A stretch of DNA of 64,000 nucleotides from assembly GCF_004146235.1 (NCBI RefSeq), contig NZ_SELO01000001.1:186001-250000 (forward strand), read 5' to 3'. Positions 17,901-27,199 of the stretch are shown in pieces. A model generated the notes under the pieces. The model saw only the letters and a program-made list of their open reading frames with translations, was not told the DNA's origin and did not search any database. The stretch comes from Tropicimonas sp. IMCC6043 (lineage in GTDB: Bacteria > Pseudomonadota > Alphaproteobacteria > Rhodobacterales > Rhodobacteraceae). The stretch's first letter is position 1. Each line of letters opens with the position of its first letter. The translations under genes were made by a program, and so were the position numbers.

Positions 17901-18437
17901 GGGCCCAAGGCCGGCGGACCGGCCTACCTGCCGCATTTCACAGCGCCCGCCGGTCCGGACGCACCGGCCGAGCCTTTCGCGGAGGCGACCACGGCCGCGG
18001 CCGTGCAGTCGCAGATCGACGCGGCCAACCGCTCGGACACGCCCATCGAACAGATCGACATGCCCGGCCCCACCGGCGAACTCAACCGGCTGACCACTCT
18101 GCCCCGCGCGCCCGTCCTGTGCCTCGGCCCGGGCGCGGAATGCGCCGCGGCTCAGGCCGATCTCGTGCGCGCCGCGGGCGCCACGCCGATCCCGCTCGAC
18201 GCCGACCTGCCTCCCGCGGCGCTGGACGGCCTCGAGGGGTTCGGCGCCGTTCTCTGGTGGGGCGACGCGGAAACCGCCCGCGCGCTGCGCCGCGCCCTCG
18301 CGGGCCGACCGGGGCCGATCCTGCCGCTTCTGACCGGGCTCGCGCCGGCCTCTGCCTTCCAGCTCGAACGCCACCTCTGCGTCGACACGACGGCCTCGGG
18401 CGGAAACGCGGCGCTGTTGGCAGCAGTATCGCAATAG
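14982..18437 (+). CDS. putA: bifunctional proline dehydrogenase / glutamate-semialdehyde dehydrogenase PutA
   Basis: The 1151-residue PutA has a FAD-dependent proline dehydrogenase barrel (about residues 100-470, with GVSVKLSALHPRFE and FTVRLVKGAYWDSEIKRAQ) and an aldehyde dehydrogenase domain (about 520-1000, with CISPWNFPLAIFTGQIAAAL, AETGGLNAMVVDST and the catalytic Cys in SAGQRCSALR). It oxidises proline to glutamate via channelled pyrroline-5-carboxylate. There is no N-terminal ribbon-helix-helix domain, so it is not a self-repressor like E. coli PutA. The C-terminal 150 residues form the degenerate extra domain of longer PutAs. Confidence 0.97.
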   Translation: MITTLDTARARLHALTHPDEPTRLAELTALAALSDADRAAISARGAALVEAIRGSDDPGLMEMFLAQYGLSTDEGIALMCLAEALLRVPDAATIDALIEDKIAPSDWSAHLRKSASYLVNASTWGLLLTGRVLKSDHPGLAGTLRGAVRRLGEPVIRSAVGQAMKQMGNQFVLGESIGAALKRAAKMEEKGYSYSYDMLGEAARTEADALRYHRAYLDAVSAIAPAARRGGIRENPGVSVKLSALHPRFEVSQRGRVMDELVPRVRDLALACKHAGMGLNIDAEEADRLEITLDVFEAVARDKRLAGWDGFGTVVQAYGPRADAALDWIHALAETLDRRFTVRLVKGAYWDSEIKRAQVLGLEGFPVFTRKPITDVSYIACARRLLGMTDRIYPQFATHNAHSAEAILHMAEDRQSFEFQRLHGMGERLHQIVKDREGTRCRIYAPVGAHRDLLAYLVRRLLENGANSSFVNQIVDEAVPAAEVARDPIAEAEAALTRPTPVVRPADLFGADRRNARGWDLTDADDLAEIEAARAPFRTKRFSEGPIIAGQTHVGDGRPVVNPADPADIVGHVTEASPAQVEAALAAADPWTAEPFERAATLRRAASLYEENFGLFFALAAREAGKSLPDCVGELREAVDFLRYYASRIEHLDRPARGTFACISPWNFPLAIFTGQIAAALAAGNAVFAKPAEQTPLIAAAAVHLLHEAGVPATALQLLPGTGETVGAALTSEPRVDGVCFTGGTDTAQIIHRSMAESLAPDAPLIAETGGLNAMVVDSTALPEQAVRDILASAFQSAGQRCSALRCLYVQEDIAEGLLDMLKGAMQCLSLGMPWDLSTDVGPVIDEDARRVIDAHVAKAEAEGRLIFRLDAPAEGLFCAPALIRISGIADLEREVFGPVLHVATFKAAELGRVIDAINATGYGLTFGLHSRIDDRVQSVVDRVAAGNLYVNRNQIGAIVGSQPFGGEGLSGTGPKAGGPAYLPHFTAPAGPDAPAEPFAEATTAAAVQSQIDAANRSDTPIEQIDMPGPTGELNRLTTLPRAPVLCLGPGAECAAAQADLVRAAGATPIPLDADLPPAALDGLEGFGAVLWWGDAETARALRRALAGRPGPILPLLTGLAPASAFQLERHLCVDTTASGGNAALLAAVSQ

Positions 18438-18498
18438 GCTCTGCGCCGTCTTGCAAAGGGCGGCGCGCGCATGGCAATGGGCGGGAACGGACCCGCTC

Positions 18499-19590
18499 AT
18501 GACCCTGCCCCCCTCCTCCCTCTGGCCAAAGATCGCGCTGGCCGCCGCGATCGGCATCCTCTCCGGGATCGCCGCGCGCCGCTTCGGCATGCCCCTGCCC
18601 TGGATGCTCGGGCCGATGATTGGCTGCAGCCTCGCCGCGGTCGCCGGAGCGCCGCTGCACGGCCCCGCCGGCCTGCGCCAGGTCGTCATTCCGGTTATCG
18701 GCGTGATGCTCGGCTCGGGCTTCCACCCCGGCCTCTTCGCCAATATCGGCGAATGGATCGGCACGCTCCTTCTGCTGCCTGCCTTCCTCGCCACCGCCAC
18801 CGTCGCAAGTTACACCTTTTACCGCCGCGTCGGCGGCTACAGCCCGGTCAACGCCTTCTTCTGCGCCGCTCCGGGCGGGATAAACGAGATGGTCGTCCTT
18901 GGCGCCGAGGCCGGCGGCGACGAGCGGCGCATCGCCCTTGCCCACGCGCTGCGGATCTTCCTGTCGATCTCGATCATCGCCCTGGTGTTCGCGCTGCTGC
19001 TCGACATCCGCGCCGCACGCGGCCCCGGAAGCTGGGTCGGGCTCACAGACCTCAGCCTGCGCGATGCCGCCCTGCTGGTCGCCGGCGGCGTCGCCGGGCT
19101 CCTCCTGGGCCGCCGCCTCCGCTTGCCCGCACCGATGCTTTTCGGTCCGATGCTGGCCTCGGCGGCCACGCACATGACCGGGATCGTCACCGCCGCGCCG
19201 CCCTCGCTTTTCGTCGTCGCCGCCCAGATCACCATCGGCACGATCCTCGGCTGCCGCTTTGCAGGCATCTCCGTGACCGAGATGCGCCGCGACATGGCGC
19301 TTGGCTTCGGATCGGCGCTCGTCCTGCTCGCGGTCACGACCGGGTTTGCCGCCCTGCTCCTTCCGCTGACCGGCACGCCACTGGCCCAGGCCGTGCTCGC
19401 CTATTCCCCCGCGGGGCTCACCGAGATGTCGCTGCTGTCGCTCGCCATGGGGCAGGACGTCGCCTATGTCTCGACCATGCATGTTGCCCGAATTGCTATG
19501 ATTCTCTTCGGAATGACCCTGGTCTTCCGCGCGATCGGAACGCGACTCATCGCCGCCTCCCGCCCGGACAGTAGCGATCCGTCCGCCTAA
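18499..19590 (+). CDS. AbrB-family duplicated-domain membrane protein
   Basis: The 363-residue protein is almost entirely hydrophobic, with about ten membrane segments in two similar halves. Each half carries a GMPLPWMLGPM or LPAPMLFGPML motif followed by a glycine-rich helix, as in the AbrB (ammonia-monooxygenase-annotated) family. These are inner-membrane proteins of uncertain transport function, unrelated to ammonia oxidation. The ATG at 18499 is preferred; a TTG at 18451 would add 16 non-hydrophobic residues. It lies 61 bp after putA and may share its transcript. A terminator follows at 19630. Confidence 0.85.
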   Translation: MTLPPSSLWPKIALAAAIGILSGIAARRFGMPLPWMLGPMIGCSLAAVAGAPLHGPAGLRQVVIPVIGVMLGSGFHPGLFANIGEWIGTLLLLPAFLATATVASYTFYRRVGGYSPVNAFFCAAPGGINEMVVLGAEAGGDERRIALAHALRIFLSISIIALVFALLLDIRAARGPGSWVGLTDLSLRDAALLVAGGVAGLLLGRRLRLPAPMLFGPMLASAATHMTGIVTAAPPSLFVVAAQITIGTILGCRFAGISVTEMRRDMALGFGSALVLLAVTTGFAALLLPLTGTPLAQAVLAYSPAGLTEMSLLSLAMGQDVAYVSTMHVARIAMILFGMTLVFRAIGTRLIAASRPDSSDPSA

Positions 19591-19629
19591 TATTCACATT
19601 CTCGCAATATTAGCGATAACATTTGTAAC

Positions 19630-19655
19630 AATTGCCGGCTTTCACGGCAATTTTC
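19630..19655 (+). terminator. intrinsic terminator after the AbrB-family gene
   Basis: AATTGCCG (19630-19637) and CGGCAATT (19645-19652) form a perfect 8-bp stem with a 7-nt loop, followed by TTCTTTC. It lies 39 nt after the stop codon and fits the end of the putA transcription unit. Confidence 0.75.
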
Positions 19656-19736
19656 TTTCGGCTTTTCTCAATCCCATGCTTTCATTGCAGTATCAACGAT
19701 CCGCGGCCCCGCGCCGCACCATTTGAGAGAAGTGAT

Positions 19737-19871
19737 ATGAAAGAAGAGAATTTCCGGACTCCGCCCTCCAAGGATGATGAACAGGCGCGCACGGACGATC
19801 GCCGCGATTCCGACCAGTCCCAATCCGGCGACGCCCCCAGCTACAGCTTCCGCGACTTCGCCAGCATCTGA
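19737..19871 (+). CDS. 44-residue hydrophilic hypothetical protein
   Basis: ATG 19737 follows GAGAGAAG at about 5 nt and opens a 44-codon frame. The product is highly charged, rich in Asp, Glu, Arg, Ser and Gln, with no membrane or secretion signal. It lies between a terminator and the TfoX-C gene, 39 bp before the latter. The ribosome binding site and position suggest a real small gene, but the low-complexity composition gives no family and it could be chance. Confidence 0.35.
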   Translation: MKEENFRTPPSKDDEQARTDDRRDSDQSQSGDAPSYSFRDFASI

Positions 19872-19910
19872 GCCTCTTGCCGGGAATGCCGGGGCGGCTA
19901 TCCTGCCGCC

Positions 19911-20243
19911 ATGGCGTCCCCGATCTCCTCGATCCGAAATCTCGGCCCCGCAATGGAGGCTGGCTTTGCCCGTGCTGGCATCACATCCGCGGAGGAACTT
20001 CGCGCGCTCGGCGCCGACGATGCCTATCGCCGCCTGCTGGCCGCCGGTACGCGGCCGCATTTCATCGGTTATTACGTGATCGAAATGGGGCTTCAGGGCC
20101 GCCCCTGGAACGATTGCCGCGGCAAGGAGAAGGACGCGTTGCGCCGGCGATTCGACGCAATCGTCGCCGAAACCCGCCCCTCCGGAGCTCCGGCCGGCAT
20201 AGAGCAGGTCCTCGACAGGATCGGCACCGGGCTGCGTCGCTAG
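19911..20243 (+). CDS. TfoX C-terminal domain protein
   Basis: The 110-residue protein matches the TfoX/Sxy C-terminal domain: it opens SPISSIRNLGPAMEAGFARA, continues with GITSAEELRALGADDAYRRLL and ends with a helical tail. In gammaproteobacteria full-length TfoX/Sxy controls competence through CRP-S promoters, but stand-alone C-terminal-domain proteins like this one have no known function. The fold is helix-hairpin-helix-like. No competence genes are adjacent. Confidence 0.85.
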   Translation: MASPISSIRNLGPAMEAGFARAGITSAEELRALGADDAYRRLLAAGTRPHFIGYYVIEMGLQGRPWNDCRGKEKDALRRRFDAIVAETRPSGAPAGIEQVLDRIGTGLRR

Positions 20244-20352
20244 GCACCGCGCCCGCGACGCCGCGCCACGTCACCGCTCTGGACCCCCGCGCGACCTTGC
20301 GCTAAGGCCCTGCCCAAGATGCTGACTCGTTCGATCATTCTGCGAATTACCA

Positions 20353-20383
20353 TCCCGGCGCTCTGACAGACGAGCCGCCGGGA
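20353..20383 (+). promoter_or_regulatory. stem-loop in the ileS leader
   Basis: TCCCGGC (20353-20359) pairs with GCCGGGA (20377-20383), and inside it GCTC (20360-20363) pairs with GAGC (20372-20375), leaving one bulged C and an 8-nt loop. That makes an 11-bp stem 67 nt before the ileS start. It could be a leader control element. No T tract follows, so it is not a standard attenuator. Confidence 0.4.
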
Positions 20384-20450
20384 CAAGGCGCATGGGCTCC
20401 CCGCGCCGCCGAATTCTCCGAACATCGATGACCCAGAAGGACGCCACCCC

Positions 20451-23393
20451 ATGTGCGCCGAGACGACCGACACAGCCCGAACCGACGCCCCCGACTACAA
20501 GGACACGCTCAATCTCCCGCGCACCGAGTTTCCGATGCGCGCGGGCCTGCCGAAACGCGAGCCCGGCTGGCTCGAGCGGTGGGAGGAGATCGGCATCTAT
20601 GACAAGCTGCGCGAGAAGGCCGAGGCGGAGCCGCGCCCGCCCTTCACGCTGCATGACGGCCCTCCCTATGCCAACGGGCACCTGCATATCGGCCACGCGC
20701 TCAACAAGATCCTCAAGGACATGGTGGTCCGCTCGCAGCAGATGATGGGCAACGACGCCCGCTACATCCCCGGCTGGGACTGCCACGGGTTGCCGATCGA
20801 GTGGAAGATCGAGGAGCAGTATCGCCAGAAGGGCAAGAACAAGGACGAGGTGCCGGTCGTCGAGTTGCGCCGCGAATGCCGTGCCTTTGCCGAGGAATGG
20901 GTCGGTATCCAGCGCGCCGAATTCAAGCGGCTGGGCGTCACCGGCAACTGGGACGATCCCTATCTGACGATGGACTACCATGCCGAGGCGGTCATCGCGC
21001 AGGAATTCATGAAGTTCCTGATGAATGGAACGCTCTACCAGGGTTCCAAGCCGGTGATGTGGTCGGTCGTCGAGAAGACCGCGCTGGCCGAGGCCGAGGT
21101 CGAGTATCACGAGCATCAGAGCCACACGATCTGGGTGAAGTTCCCGGTCGCCCGCGCCGTGGAACCCACCGGCGCGCGCTCGGAGTTGCGCGGCGTGAAT
21201 GTCGTGATCTGGACCACCACTCCCTGGACGATCCCGCAGAACCGCGCCGTGGCCTTCAACCCCGAGCTCTCCTACGGGCTCTACGAGGTCACCGCGGCGC
21301 CGGCAGAGAACTGGGCGAAGACCGGCGAGCGATACCTGCTGGCCGACAACCTGGCCGAGGACGTGATGAAAGCCGCCCGGGTCGAGGGCTTCACCCGGCT
21401 GCGCGACGTCACCGCGGCGCAGCTCGACCTGCTGCAATGCGCCCACCCGTTCCGCGGTATCGAGGGCGGCGAAGGCGAATGGGACTATGACGTGCCTATG
21501 CTTCCGGGCGATCATGTCACCGACGAGGCCGGCACGGGCTTTGTCCACACGGCGCCCAGTCATGGTGCTGACGACTACATCCTCGGGGTGCGCCACGGGC
21601 TCAAGATGACCCATAACGTGCTTGAGGACGGCTCCTTCCGGCCGGACCTCCCGCTCTTCGGCGGTGCGGTGATCTTCGACCACAAGGGCAAGGAAAAGGA
21701 CGCCAACAAGCGGGTCATCGAGGCGCTTGCAAATGCGGATGCGCTCATCGCCCGTGGCCGGCTGAAGCATTCCTACCCACATTCCTGGCGCTCGAAGGCA
21801 CCGCTGATCTTCCGCAACACGCCGCAATGGTTCGTCTCGATCGACCGCAAGGTCGGCGACGACCAGGACGCGCTCGGCCAGACCATCCGTGCCCGCGCGC
21901 TGGCGGCCATCGACACGGTCACCTGGACGCCGGCATCGGGCCGCAACCGGATCCATTCGATGATGGAGAGCCGCCCCGACTGGGTGCTGTCGCGCCAGCG
22001 GGCCTGGGGCGTGCCGCTCGCCTGTTTCGTGAAGAAGGGCGCGAGGCCGGATGATTCCGACTTCCTGCTGCGCGACGCGGCCGTCAACGCCCGCATCACC
22101 GCCGCCTTCGAGGCTGAAGGCGCGGACGCCTGGTATGAAGAGGGCGCCAAGGCGCGCTTCCTCGGCAACGACCACGACCCGGACGCCTACGAACAGGTCT
22201 TCGACATCCTCGACGTCTGGTTCGATTCCGGCTCCACCCACGCCTTCGTGCTGCGCGACCGGCCGGACGGGACCGAGGACGGAATCGCCGACCTCTATCT
22301 CGAGGGCACCGACCAGCACCGCGGCTGGTTCCATTCCTCGCTCCTGCAAAGCTGCGGCACCCAGGGGCGCGCGCCCTATCGCGGCGTGCTGACCCACGGC
22401 TTCACGCTCGACGAGAAGGGCAACAAGATGTCCAAGTCGCTGGGCAACACGATCCTTCCCGAGGAGGTCGTCCGACAATATGGCGCCGACATCCTGCGGC
22501 TCTGGGTGGCGCAGTCGGATTACACCTCCGATCAGCGGATCGGCCCTGAGATCCTCAAGGGCGTCGCCGACAGCTACCGCCGCCTACGCAACACGATGCG
22601 CTTCCTGCTCGGCAGCCTCGGCGATTTCGACAGCATCGAGCCGGTGCTGCCGGTCGACATGCCGCCGCTGGAACGCTGGGTGCTCAACCGGGTCGCCGAG
22701 CTCGATTCCGAGGTGCGCGCCGGCTATGGCGCCTATGATTTCCAGGGCGTCTTCCAGAAGGTGTTCAACTTCGCGACCGTCGATCTCTCGGCCTTCTACT
22801 TCGACATCCGCAAGGACACGCTCTATTGCGACGCCGATGACAGCCGGTTCCGTCGCGCGGCGCTGACGGTGCTCGACGTCCTGTTCCACCGGCTGACCAC
22901 CTGGCTCGCGCCTGTGCTGGTCTTCACCATGGAAGAGGTCTGGCTGGAGCGGTTCCCGGACGCGGCCGGCTCGGTGCACCTTCAGGACATGCCGGAGACC
23001 CCGGCGGACTGGCGAAAGCCGGAACTGGCCGACCTGGTCGACCGGGTCCGCAACGTGCGCCGGGTCGTCACCGCGGCGCTGGAAGTCCAGCGTCAGGCCA
23101 AGGTGATCGGGTCGAGCCTCGAGGCTGCGCCCGAGGTCTATGTCGAGGATGCGACGCTGGTGGCGCTGCTGCGGACGGTGAATTTCGCCGATGTCTGCAT
23201 CTCCTCGCAGATCACCCTGATCGAGGACGTTGCGCCCGAGGGGGCCTTCACCCTTGATGACGTGCCGGGCGTCGGCGTGGTCTTCGCGCGTGCGACCGGC
23301 GAGAAATGCCAGCGCTGCTGGAAGATCCTGCCCGATGTCGGAACACATACGCATCCCGGCACCTGCCAGCGCTGCAACGACGCGCTCGGCTGA
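20451..23393 (+). CDS. ileS: isoleucyl-tRNA synthetase
   Basis: The 980-residue class I synthetase has the HIGH motif at residues 79-82 (in [14 protein letters not shown]), the CP1 editing domain, the KMSKS motif at 659-663, an anticodon-binding domain, and a C-terminal zinc finger with two Cx2C pairs (EKCQRCW and TCQRCND). It charges tRNA-Ile and hydrolyses misactivated valine. AAGGA lies about 9 nt before the ATG. The 207-bp upstream gap holds a stem-loop leader. Confidence 0.98.
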   Translation: MCAETTDTARTDAPDYKDTLNLPRTEFPMRAGLPKREPGWLERWEEIGIYDKLREKAEAEPRPPFTLHDGPPYANGHLHIGHALNKILKDMVVRSQQMMGNDARYIPGWDCHGLPIEWKIEEQYRQKGKNKDEVPVVELRRECRAFAEEWVGIQRAEFKRLGVTGNWDDPYLTMDYHAEAVIAQEFMKFLMNGTLYQGSKPVMWSVVEKTALAEAEVEYHEHQSHTIWVKFPVARAVEPTGARSELRGVNVVIWTTTPWTIPQNRAVAFNPELSYGLYEVTAAPAENWAKTGERYLLADNLAEDVMKAARVEGFTRLRDVTAAQLDLLQCAHPFRGIEGGEGEWDYDVPMLPGDHVTDEAGTGFVHTAPSHGADDYILGVRHGLKMTHNVLEDGSFRPDLPLFGGAVIFDHKGKEKDANKRVIEALANADALIARGRLKHSYPHSWRSKAPLIFRNTPQWFVSIDRKVGDDQDALGQTIRARALAAIDTVTWTPASGRNRIHSMMESRPDWVLSRQRAWGVPLACFVKKGARPDDSDFLLRDAAVNARITAAFEAEGADAWYEEGAKARFLGNDHDPDAYEQVFDILDVWFDSGSTHAFVLRDRPDGTEDGIADLYLEGTDQHRGWFHSSLLQSCGTQGRAPYRGVLTHGFTLDEKGNKMSKSLGNTILPEEVVRQYGADILRLWVAQSDYTSDQRIGPEILKGVADSYRRLRNTMRFLLGSLGDFDSIEPVLPVDMPPLERWVLNRVAELDSEVRAGYGAYDFQGVFQKVFNFATVDLSAFYFDIRKDTLYCDADDSRFRRAALTVLDVLFHRLTTWLAPVLVFTMEEVWLERFPDAAGSVHLQDMPETPADWRKPELADLVDRVRNVRRVVTAALEVQRQAKVIGSSLEAAPEVYVEDATLVALLRTVNFADVCISSQITLIEDVAPEGAFTLDDVPGVGVVFARATGEKCQRCWKILPDVGTHTHPGTCQRCNDALG

Positions 23394-23495
23394 CACGCTC
23401 GCCCGCCGCCGGTCTCCCACGGGACGGCGACGGGCGAACCGGCCGCCCATGCGAGGGGGCTTCCCTCGCTCCTGCAGCAACGGTACCAAGGCCCC

Positions 23496-24371
23496 ATGAG
23501 CTTCGCCCCCCGCCTCTACGCCACCGCCGCCGACTGGGCCGCCGCGCCACGCAAACGCGTGCTGCTCTTCGGCATGTCGGGGCTGGGCAAAACCCATGTC
23601 TCCAACATGCTGCGCAGCTCCGGCGGCTGGTTCCACTACTCCGTCGATTACCGGATCGGAACCCGCTACATGGGCGAGCTGATCTCCGACGAGTTCAAGC
23701 GCGAAGCGATGAAGGTTCCGCATCTGCGGGCGCTGCTGATGTCGGATTCGATCTACATCGCCTCCAACATCACCTTCGACAACCTCTCCCCGCTCTCGAC
23801 CTATCTCGGCAAGCCGGGCGATCCGGCCAGGGGCGGTCTTTCGATTGCCGAATACCGCAAGCGCCAGGAGCAACATCACGACGCAGAGTGCGCCGCGCTG
23901 CTTGACGCGCCGCGCTTCATCGAGCGCGCCGTGGATCTCTACGACTATCCGCATTTCGTCTGCGATTCCGGCGGCTCGATCTGCGAGGTCGTGTCCCCGG
24001 ACGATCCCGGCGACGAGATCCTGCAAACGCTTGCCAGCGCGATGCTGCTGGTCTGGATCCAGGGCAACGATGCGCATCGCGACGAGCTCGTGCGCCGCTT
24101 TGACAAGGCGCCGAAGCCGATGTGCTACCGGGCCGCGTTCACCGATGCGGCCTGGGATGAATTCCTGCGTGAAAACAACGTCGACGAAGGCGATGTTGAT
24201 CCGGATCTCTTCGTCCGCTTCGCCTATCGGCGGGCGATGGCGGCACGCCAGCCGGCCTATGCGGCGATGGCCCGGAACTGGGGCGTGACGGTGACCGCGG
24301 CCGAGATCTCCGAGGCCGACAGCCCGGCGAAGTTCGAGGCACTGATCGGACGGGCCATCGACAGGTGCTGA
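23496..24371 (+). CDS. P-loop ATPase of unknown function
   Basis: The 291-residue protein has a Walker A motif GMSGLGKT at residues 26-33 immediately after a hydrophobic strand (RVLLF), and later segments VCDSGGSICEV and AMLLVWIQGND that look like strand-plus-acidic ATPase core. It lacks the ABC signature and other class-defining motifs. I recognise it only as a conserved alphaproteobacterial ATPase annotated without function. It lies between ileS and metA, 102 bp after ileS. Confidence 0.7.
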   Translation: MSFAPRLYATAADWAAAPRKRVLLFGMSGLGKTHVSNMLRSSGGWFHYSVDYRIGTRYMGELISDEFKREAMKVPHLRALLMSDSIYIASNITFDNLSPLSTYLGKPGDPARGGLSIAEYRKRQEQHHDAECAALLDAPRFIERAVDLYDYPHFVCDSGGSICEVVSPDDPGDEILQTLASAMLLVWIQGNDAHRDELVRRFDKAPKPMCYRAAFTDAAWDEFLRENNVDEGDVDPDLFVRFAYRRAMAARQPAYAAMARNWGVTVTAAEISEADSPAKFEALIGRAIDRC

Positions 24372-24466
24372 CGTCGGGGCGGCGGCCGGTGCAAAGGGCC
24401 CATAGCGGCTTGTGAATTTCCGGCAATGCGCCTATCTGGAGGCTTCCCGAAACCGAGGTTCGCCTT

Positions 24467-25393
24467 ATGCCGATCACGCTCCCCGAGACCCTGCCTGCCT
24501 TCGATATCCTGCAGACCGAGGGCGTGATGGTGATGGGCGAGAACCGCGCGGCGCGGCAGGATATCCGCCCGCTCCGGATCGGCCTGCTGAACCTGATGCC
24601 GAAGAAGATCCAGACCGAGACGCAGTTCGCGCGCCTGATCGGCGCGACTCCGCTACAGATCGACCTGCACCTGATCCGGATCTCGAACCACGAGGCCAAA
24701 AACACCGCCGCGGCGCATATGGAGGCCTTCTACCGCCCCTGGGAAGAGGAGCGGGACACGAAATTCGACGGGCTCATCATCACCGGCGCGCCGATCGAGC
24801 ACCTGCCTTTCGAGGAAGTGACCTACTGGGACGAGCTCACCCGGATCTTCGACTGGACCCAGACACATGTGCATTCCACCTTCGGCGTCTGCTGGGGCGG
24901 CATGGCGATGATCAACCATTTCCACGGCGTCAAGAAACACATGCTGGAAGAAAAGGCGTTCGGTTGCTTCCGGCACCAGAATCTTGCACCCGCCTCGCCC
25001 TATCTGCGCGGGTTCTCCGATGACCTTTTGATGCCGGTCTCGCGCTGGACCGAGATGCGCCAGGACGAGATCGAGGCGGTGCCGGATCTCGTCCCGCTGA
25101 TCGCCTCCGACGAGGTCGGACCGGCGCTGGTCGAGGACCCCGCCCACCGCGCGCTCTACATGTTCAACCATCTCGAATATGACAGCGGTACGCTGAAGGA
25201 GGAATATGATCGCGACGTCGCCGAAAACGCGGCGATCGAGGTTCCGGTCAACTACTTCCCCGACGACGACCCGGAGAACATGCCGACCAACCGCTGGCGG
25301 AGCCATGCCCACTTGCTCTATGGCAACTGGATCAACGAGATCTACCAGTCGACCCCCTTCGACCCCAATGCCATCGGCACCGGCCATTGGTGA
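24467..25393 (+). CDS. metA: homoserine O-acetyltransferase (MetA family)
   Basis: The 308-residue protein numbers almost exactly like E. coli MetA: nucleophile C142 (FGVCWGG), H235 and E237 (FNHLEYDS). Residue 111 is Glu ([12 protein letters not shown]); Gly at this place favours succinyl-CoA and Glu favours acetyl-CoA, so acetylation is predicted despite the family name. It activates homoserine in methionine synthesis. The 95-bp upstream region was checked for a SAM-II riboswitch and shows none. Confidence 0.93.
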   Translation: MPITLPETLPAFDILQTEGVMVMGENRAARQDIRPLRIGLLNLMPKKIQTETQFARLIGATPLQIDLHLIRISNHEAKNTAAAHMEAFYRPWEEERDTKFDGLIITGAPIEHLPFEEVTYWDELTRIFDWTQTHVHSTFGVCWGGMAMINHFHGVKKHMLEEKAFGCFRHQNLAPASPYLRGFSDDLLMPVSRWTEMRQDEIEAVPDLVPLIASDEVGPALVEDPAHRALYMFNHLEYDSGTLKEEYDRDVAENAAIEVPVNYFPDDDPENMPTNRWRSHAHLLYGNWINEIYQSTPFDPNAIGTGHW

Positions 25394-25409
25394 ACCCGGT
25401 CCGCCGGCG

Positions 25410-26282
25410 ATGCGCCGGACGGGCCGGGCGTTCGAGTCCTGCGGGCGGGTGCTGGAGGTAGGCGGCCGAGATGTCCAGGCCTATGTCGCCGGCGACGGTC
25501 CGGACGTGATCCTGTTGCACGGCGCCGCGAGCCATTCGGCGGATTTCGATTTCGGCCTGTTTGACCGTCTTGCCGCCCGCTTCCGCGTGACTGCCTTCGA
25601 CCGCCCGGGGCTCGGCCGCTCCGAGGCGCTGCATGGCCGCGGCGAGAGCTTTGGCGAACAGGCCGCCCATCTCGACGCGGCGGCGGCGGCGCTCGGCATC
25701 GCGCGGGCGGTGGTCGTCGGCCACTCCTTCGGCGGCGGCGTCGCCATGGCCTGGGCGCTCGACCGGCCGGCCCGCGTCGCCGCGGTGACGACGCTCGCCG
25801 GTGTCACCATGCCCTGGCCGGAGGACATGGACGCGTTCCGCCGCCTCGCCTCGCGCGAGCCCGATGGCGCGGCGCTGGTGCCGGTGATCTCGGTCACCTC
25901 CGAACGCGCCTTTACCCATTCGACTCTGGAGACAATCTTCGCGCCCCAGCCAGTGCCCGAGGGCTATGCCGAACGCCTCCTGCTGCCGCGCGACCTGCTC
26001 CGCCCGACCTTCCGCAGCAATGCCCGCCAGGTGGCCCGGTTGCGCGAGGAGGTCACCCGGCTCGCCAGAGGCTACGCTTCGTTGCAGCTTCCGGTCGAGG
26101 TGCTGCAAGGGAAGCATGACACGGTCGGCTCGGTGATGGTCCACGCCCGCCAGATGGCGCGCCGGCTCGGCAACGCGCGGCTGACCGAACTGCCAGGTAT
26201 CGGCCACATGCCGCATCACGCGGACCCGGACGCCACGGTTGCGGCGATTATACGCGCGGTAGCACGGGCCGGATTGCGCTGA
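25410..26282 (+). CDS. alpha/beta-hydrolase
   Basis: The 290-residue hydrolase has the oxyanion segment VILLHGAASHSADF, nucleophile Ser in VVGHSFGGG, a likely acid in LQGKHDTVG and the catalytic His in GIGHMPHHAD. It resembles the epoxide hydrolase/haloalkane dehalogenase/lipase-like class without a clear substrate. The ATG at 25410 is preferred over the long upstream frame, which overlaps metA. It follows metA by 16 bp and may be cotranscribed; no Shine-Dalgarno is obvious, so translational coupling is possible. Confidence 0.85.
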   Translation: MRRTGRAFESCGRVLEVGGRDVQAYVAGDGPDVILLHGAASHSADFDFGLFDRLAARFRVTAFDRPGLGRSEALHGRGESFGEQAAHLDAAAAALGIARAVVVGHSFGGGVAMAWALDRPARVAAVTTLAGVTMPWPEDMDAFRRLASREPDGAALVPVISVTSERAFTHSTLETIFAPQPVPEGYAERLLLPRDLLRPTFRSNARQVARLREEVTRLARGYASLQLPVEVLQGKHDTVGSVMVHARQMARRLGNARLTELPGIGHMPHHADPDATVAAIIRAVARAGLR

Positions 26283-26326
26283 CTTTCCCCCGACGACATA
26301 CTGAGCCGCGGAAAAGGGGAAGAACT

Positions 26327-27199
26327 ATGCCACATCTCCCGTTCGATGGCGCCATCAGCGAGTTTTACAAGAAGCAAACATCCAATGACGTCCAGAAAGC
26401 GATCAAGGAGGCGGAGGGAAAGCCGATCCTGAGCGCGAGCTACCCTTACAAGGACCGCATGGACAAGGACGAGTACGAGGAGACGCTGCACAAGCTGCAG
26501 ATCGAACTGGTGAAGCTACAGGCCTGGGCGCAGGCCTCGGGAGAGCGGATCGCCGTCGTCTTCGAGGGCCGCGATACTGCCGGCAAGGGCGGCGCGATCA
26601 AGCGGTTCAGCGAACACATGAACCCGCGGGCGACCCGCATCGTCGCGCTCTCGGCGCCGTCGAACCGCGAGGCGCGGCAATGGTATTTCCAGCGCTATAT
26701 CGAGCAGCTCCCGGTGAAGGGCGAGATCGTGCTGTTCGACCGTTCCTGGTACAACCGCGGCGTCGTCGAGAAGGTCTTCGGGTTCTGCACCGACGAGGAG
26801 CGGCAGGCCTTCTTCAAGCAGCTTCCCGATTTCGAGAAGCTGGTCACCGAGGACGGCGTGCGGCTGTTCAAGATCTGGCTCAACATTTCGCAGGCCGAGC
26901 AGCTCAACCGGATGCTCTCCCGCGAGCACGACCCGCTCAAGCAATGGAAGCTCTCCCGGATCGACGTCGAGGGTCTGCACCATTGGCAGGAATATTCCGA
27001 CGCGATTTCCGAGACGCTGCACCTGACACACGAGATCTATGCGCCCTGGACGGTGATCCGCGCCGACGATAAGCGCCGGGCACGGATTGCCTGCATCCGG
27101 CTGGTGCTGAGTCAGATTGACTATGACGGCAAGAAGGACAAGATCGTGGGCGATGTCGACCCCAAGATCTGCGGGGGACCTGCCCTGATCCATGTCTAA
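26327..27199 (+). CDS. ppk2: polyphosphate kinase 2
   Basis: The 290-residue protein has Walker A GRDTAGKGG (residues 81-89), Walker B with lid VLFDRSWYNRG (135-145), and the IWLNISQAEQLNRM helix of the PPK2 family. Its single-domain size suggests class I, which makes nucleoside triphosphate from the diphosphate and polyphosphate, or the reverse. AAAAGGGGAAG just upstream provides ribosome binding. The tetR-type gene downstream overlaps its end by 8 bp, so both are on one transcript. Confidence 0.95.
   Translation: MPHLPFDGAISEFYKKQTSNDVQKAIKEAEGKPILSASYPYKDRMDKDEYEETLHKLQIELVKLQAWAQASGERIAVVFEGRDTAGKGGAIKRFSEHMNPRATRIVALSAPSNREARQWYFQRYIEQLPVKGEIVLFDRSWYNRGVVEKVFGFCTDEERQAFFKQLPDFEKLVTEDGVRLFKIWLNISQAEQLNRMLSREHDPLKQWKLSRIDVEGLHHWQEYSDAISETLHLTHEIYAPWTVIRADDKRRARIACIRLVLSQIDYDGKKDKIVGDVDPKICGGPALIHV

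Noticed and set aside
15237-18800. Very long minus-strand frame opposite putA
   Set aside because: It is antisense shadow of a GC-rich gene; PutA has all catalytic motifs on the plus strand.
18471-19574. Second long frame within the AbrB-family gene
   Set aside because: It encodes an Arg/His/Pro-rich sequence, the typical shadow of a GC-rich gene, while the chosen frame gives clean membrane helices.
24372-24466. SAM-II riboswitch upstream of metA
   Set aside because: The conserved GCTAAA-type core and pseudoknot segments were not found in the 95-bp region.
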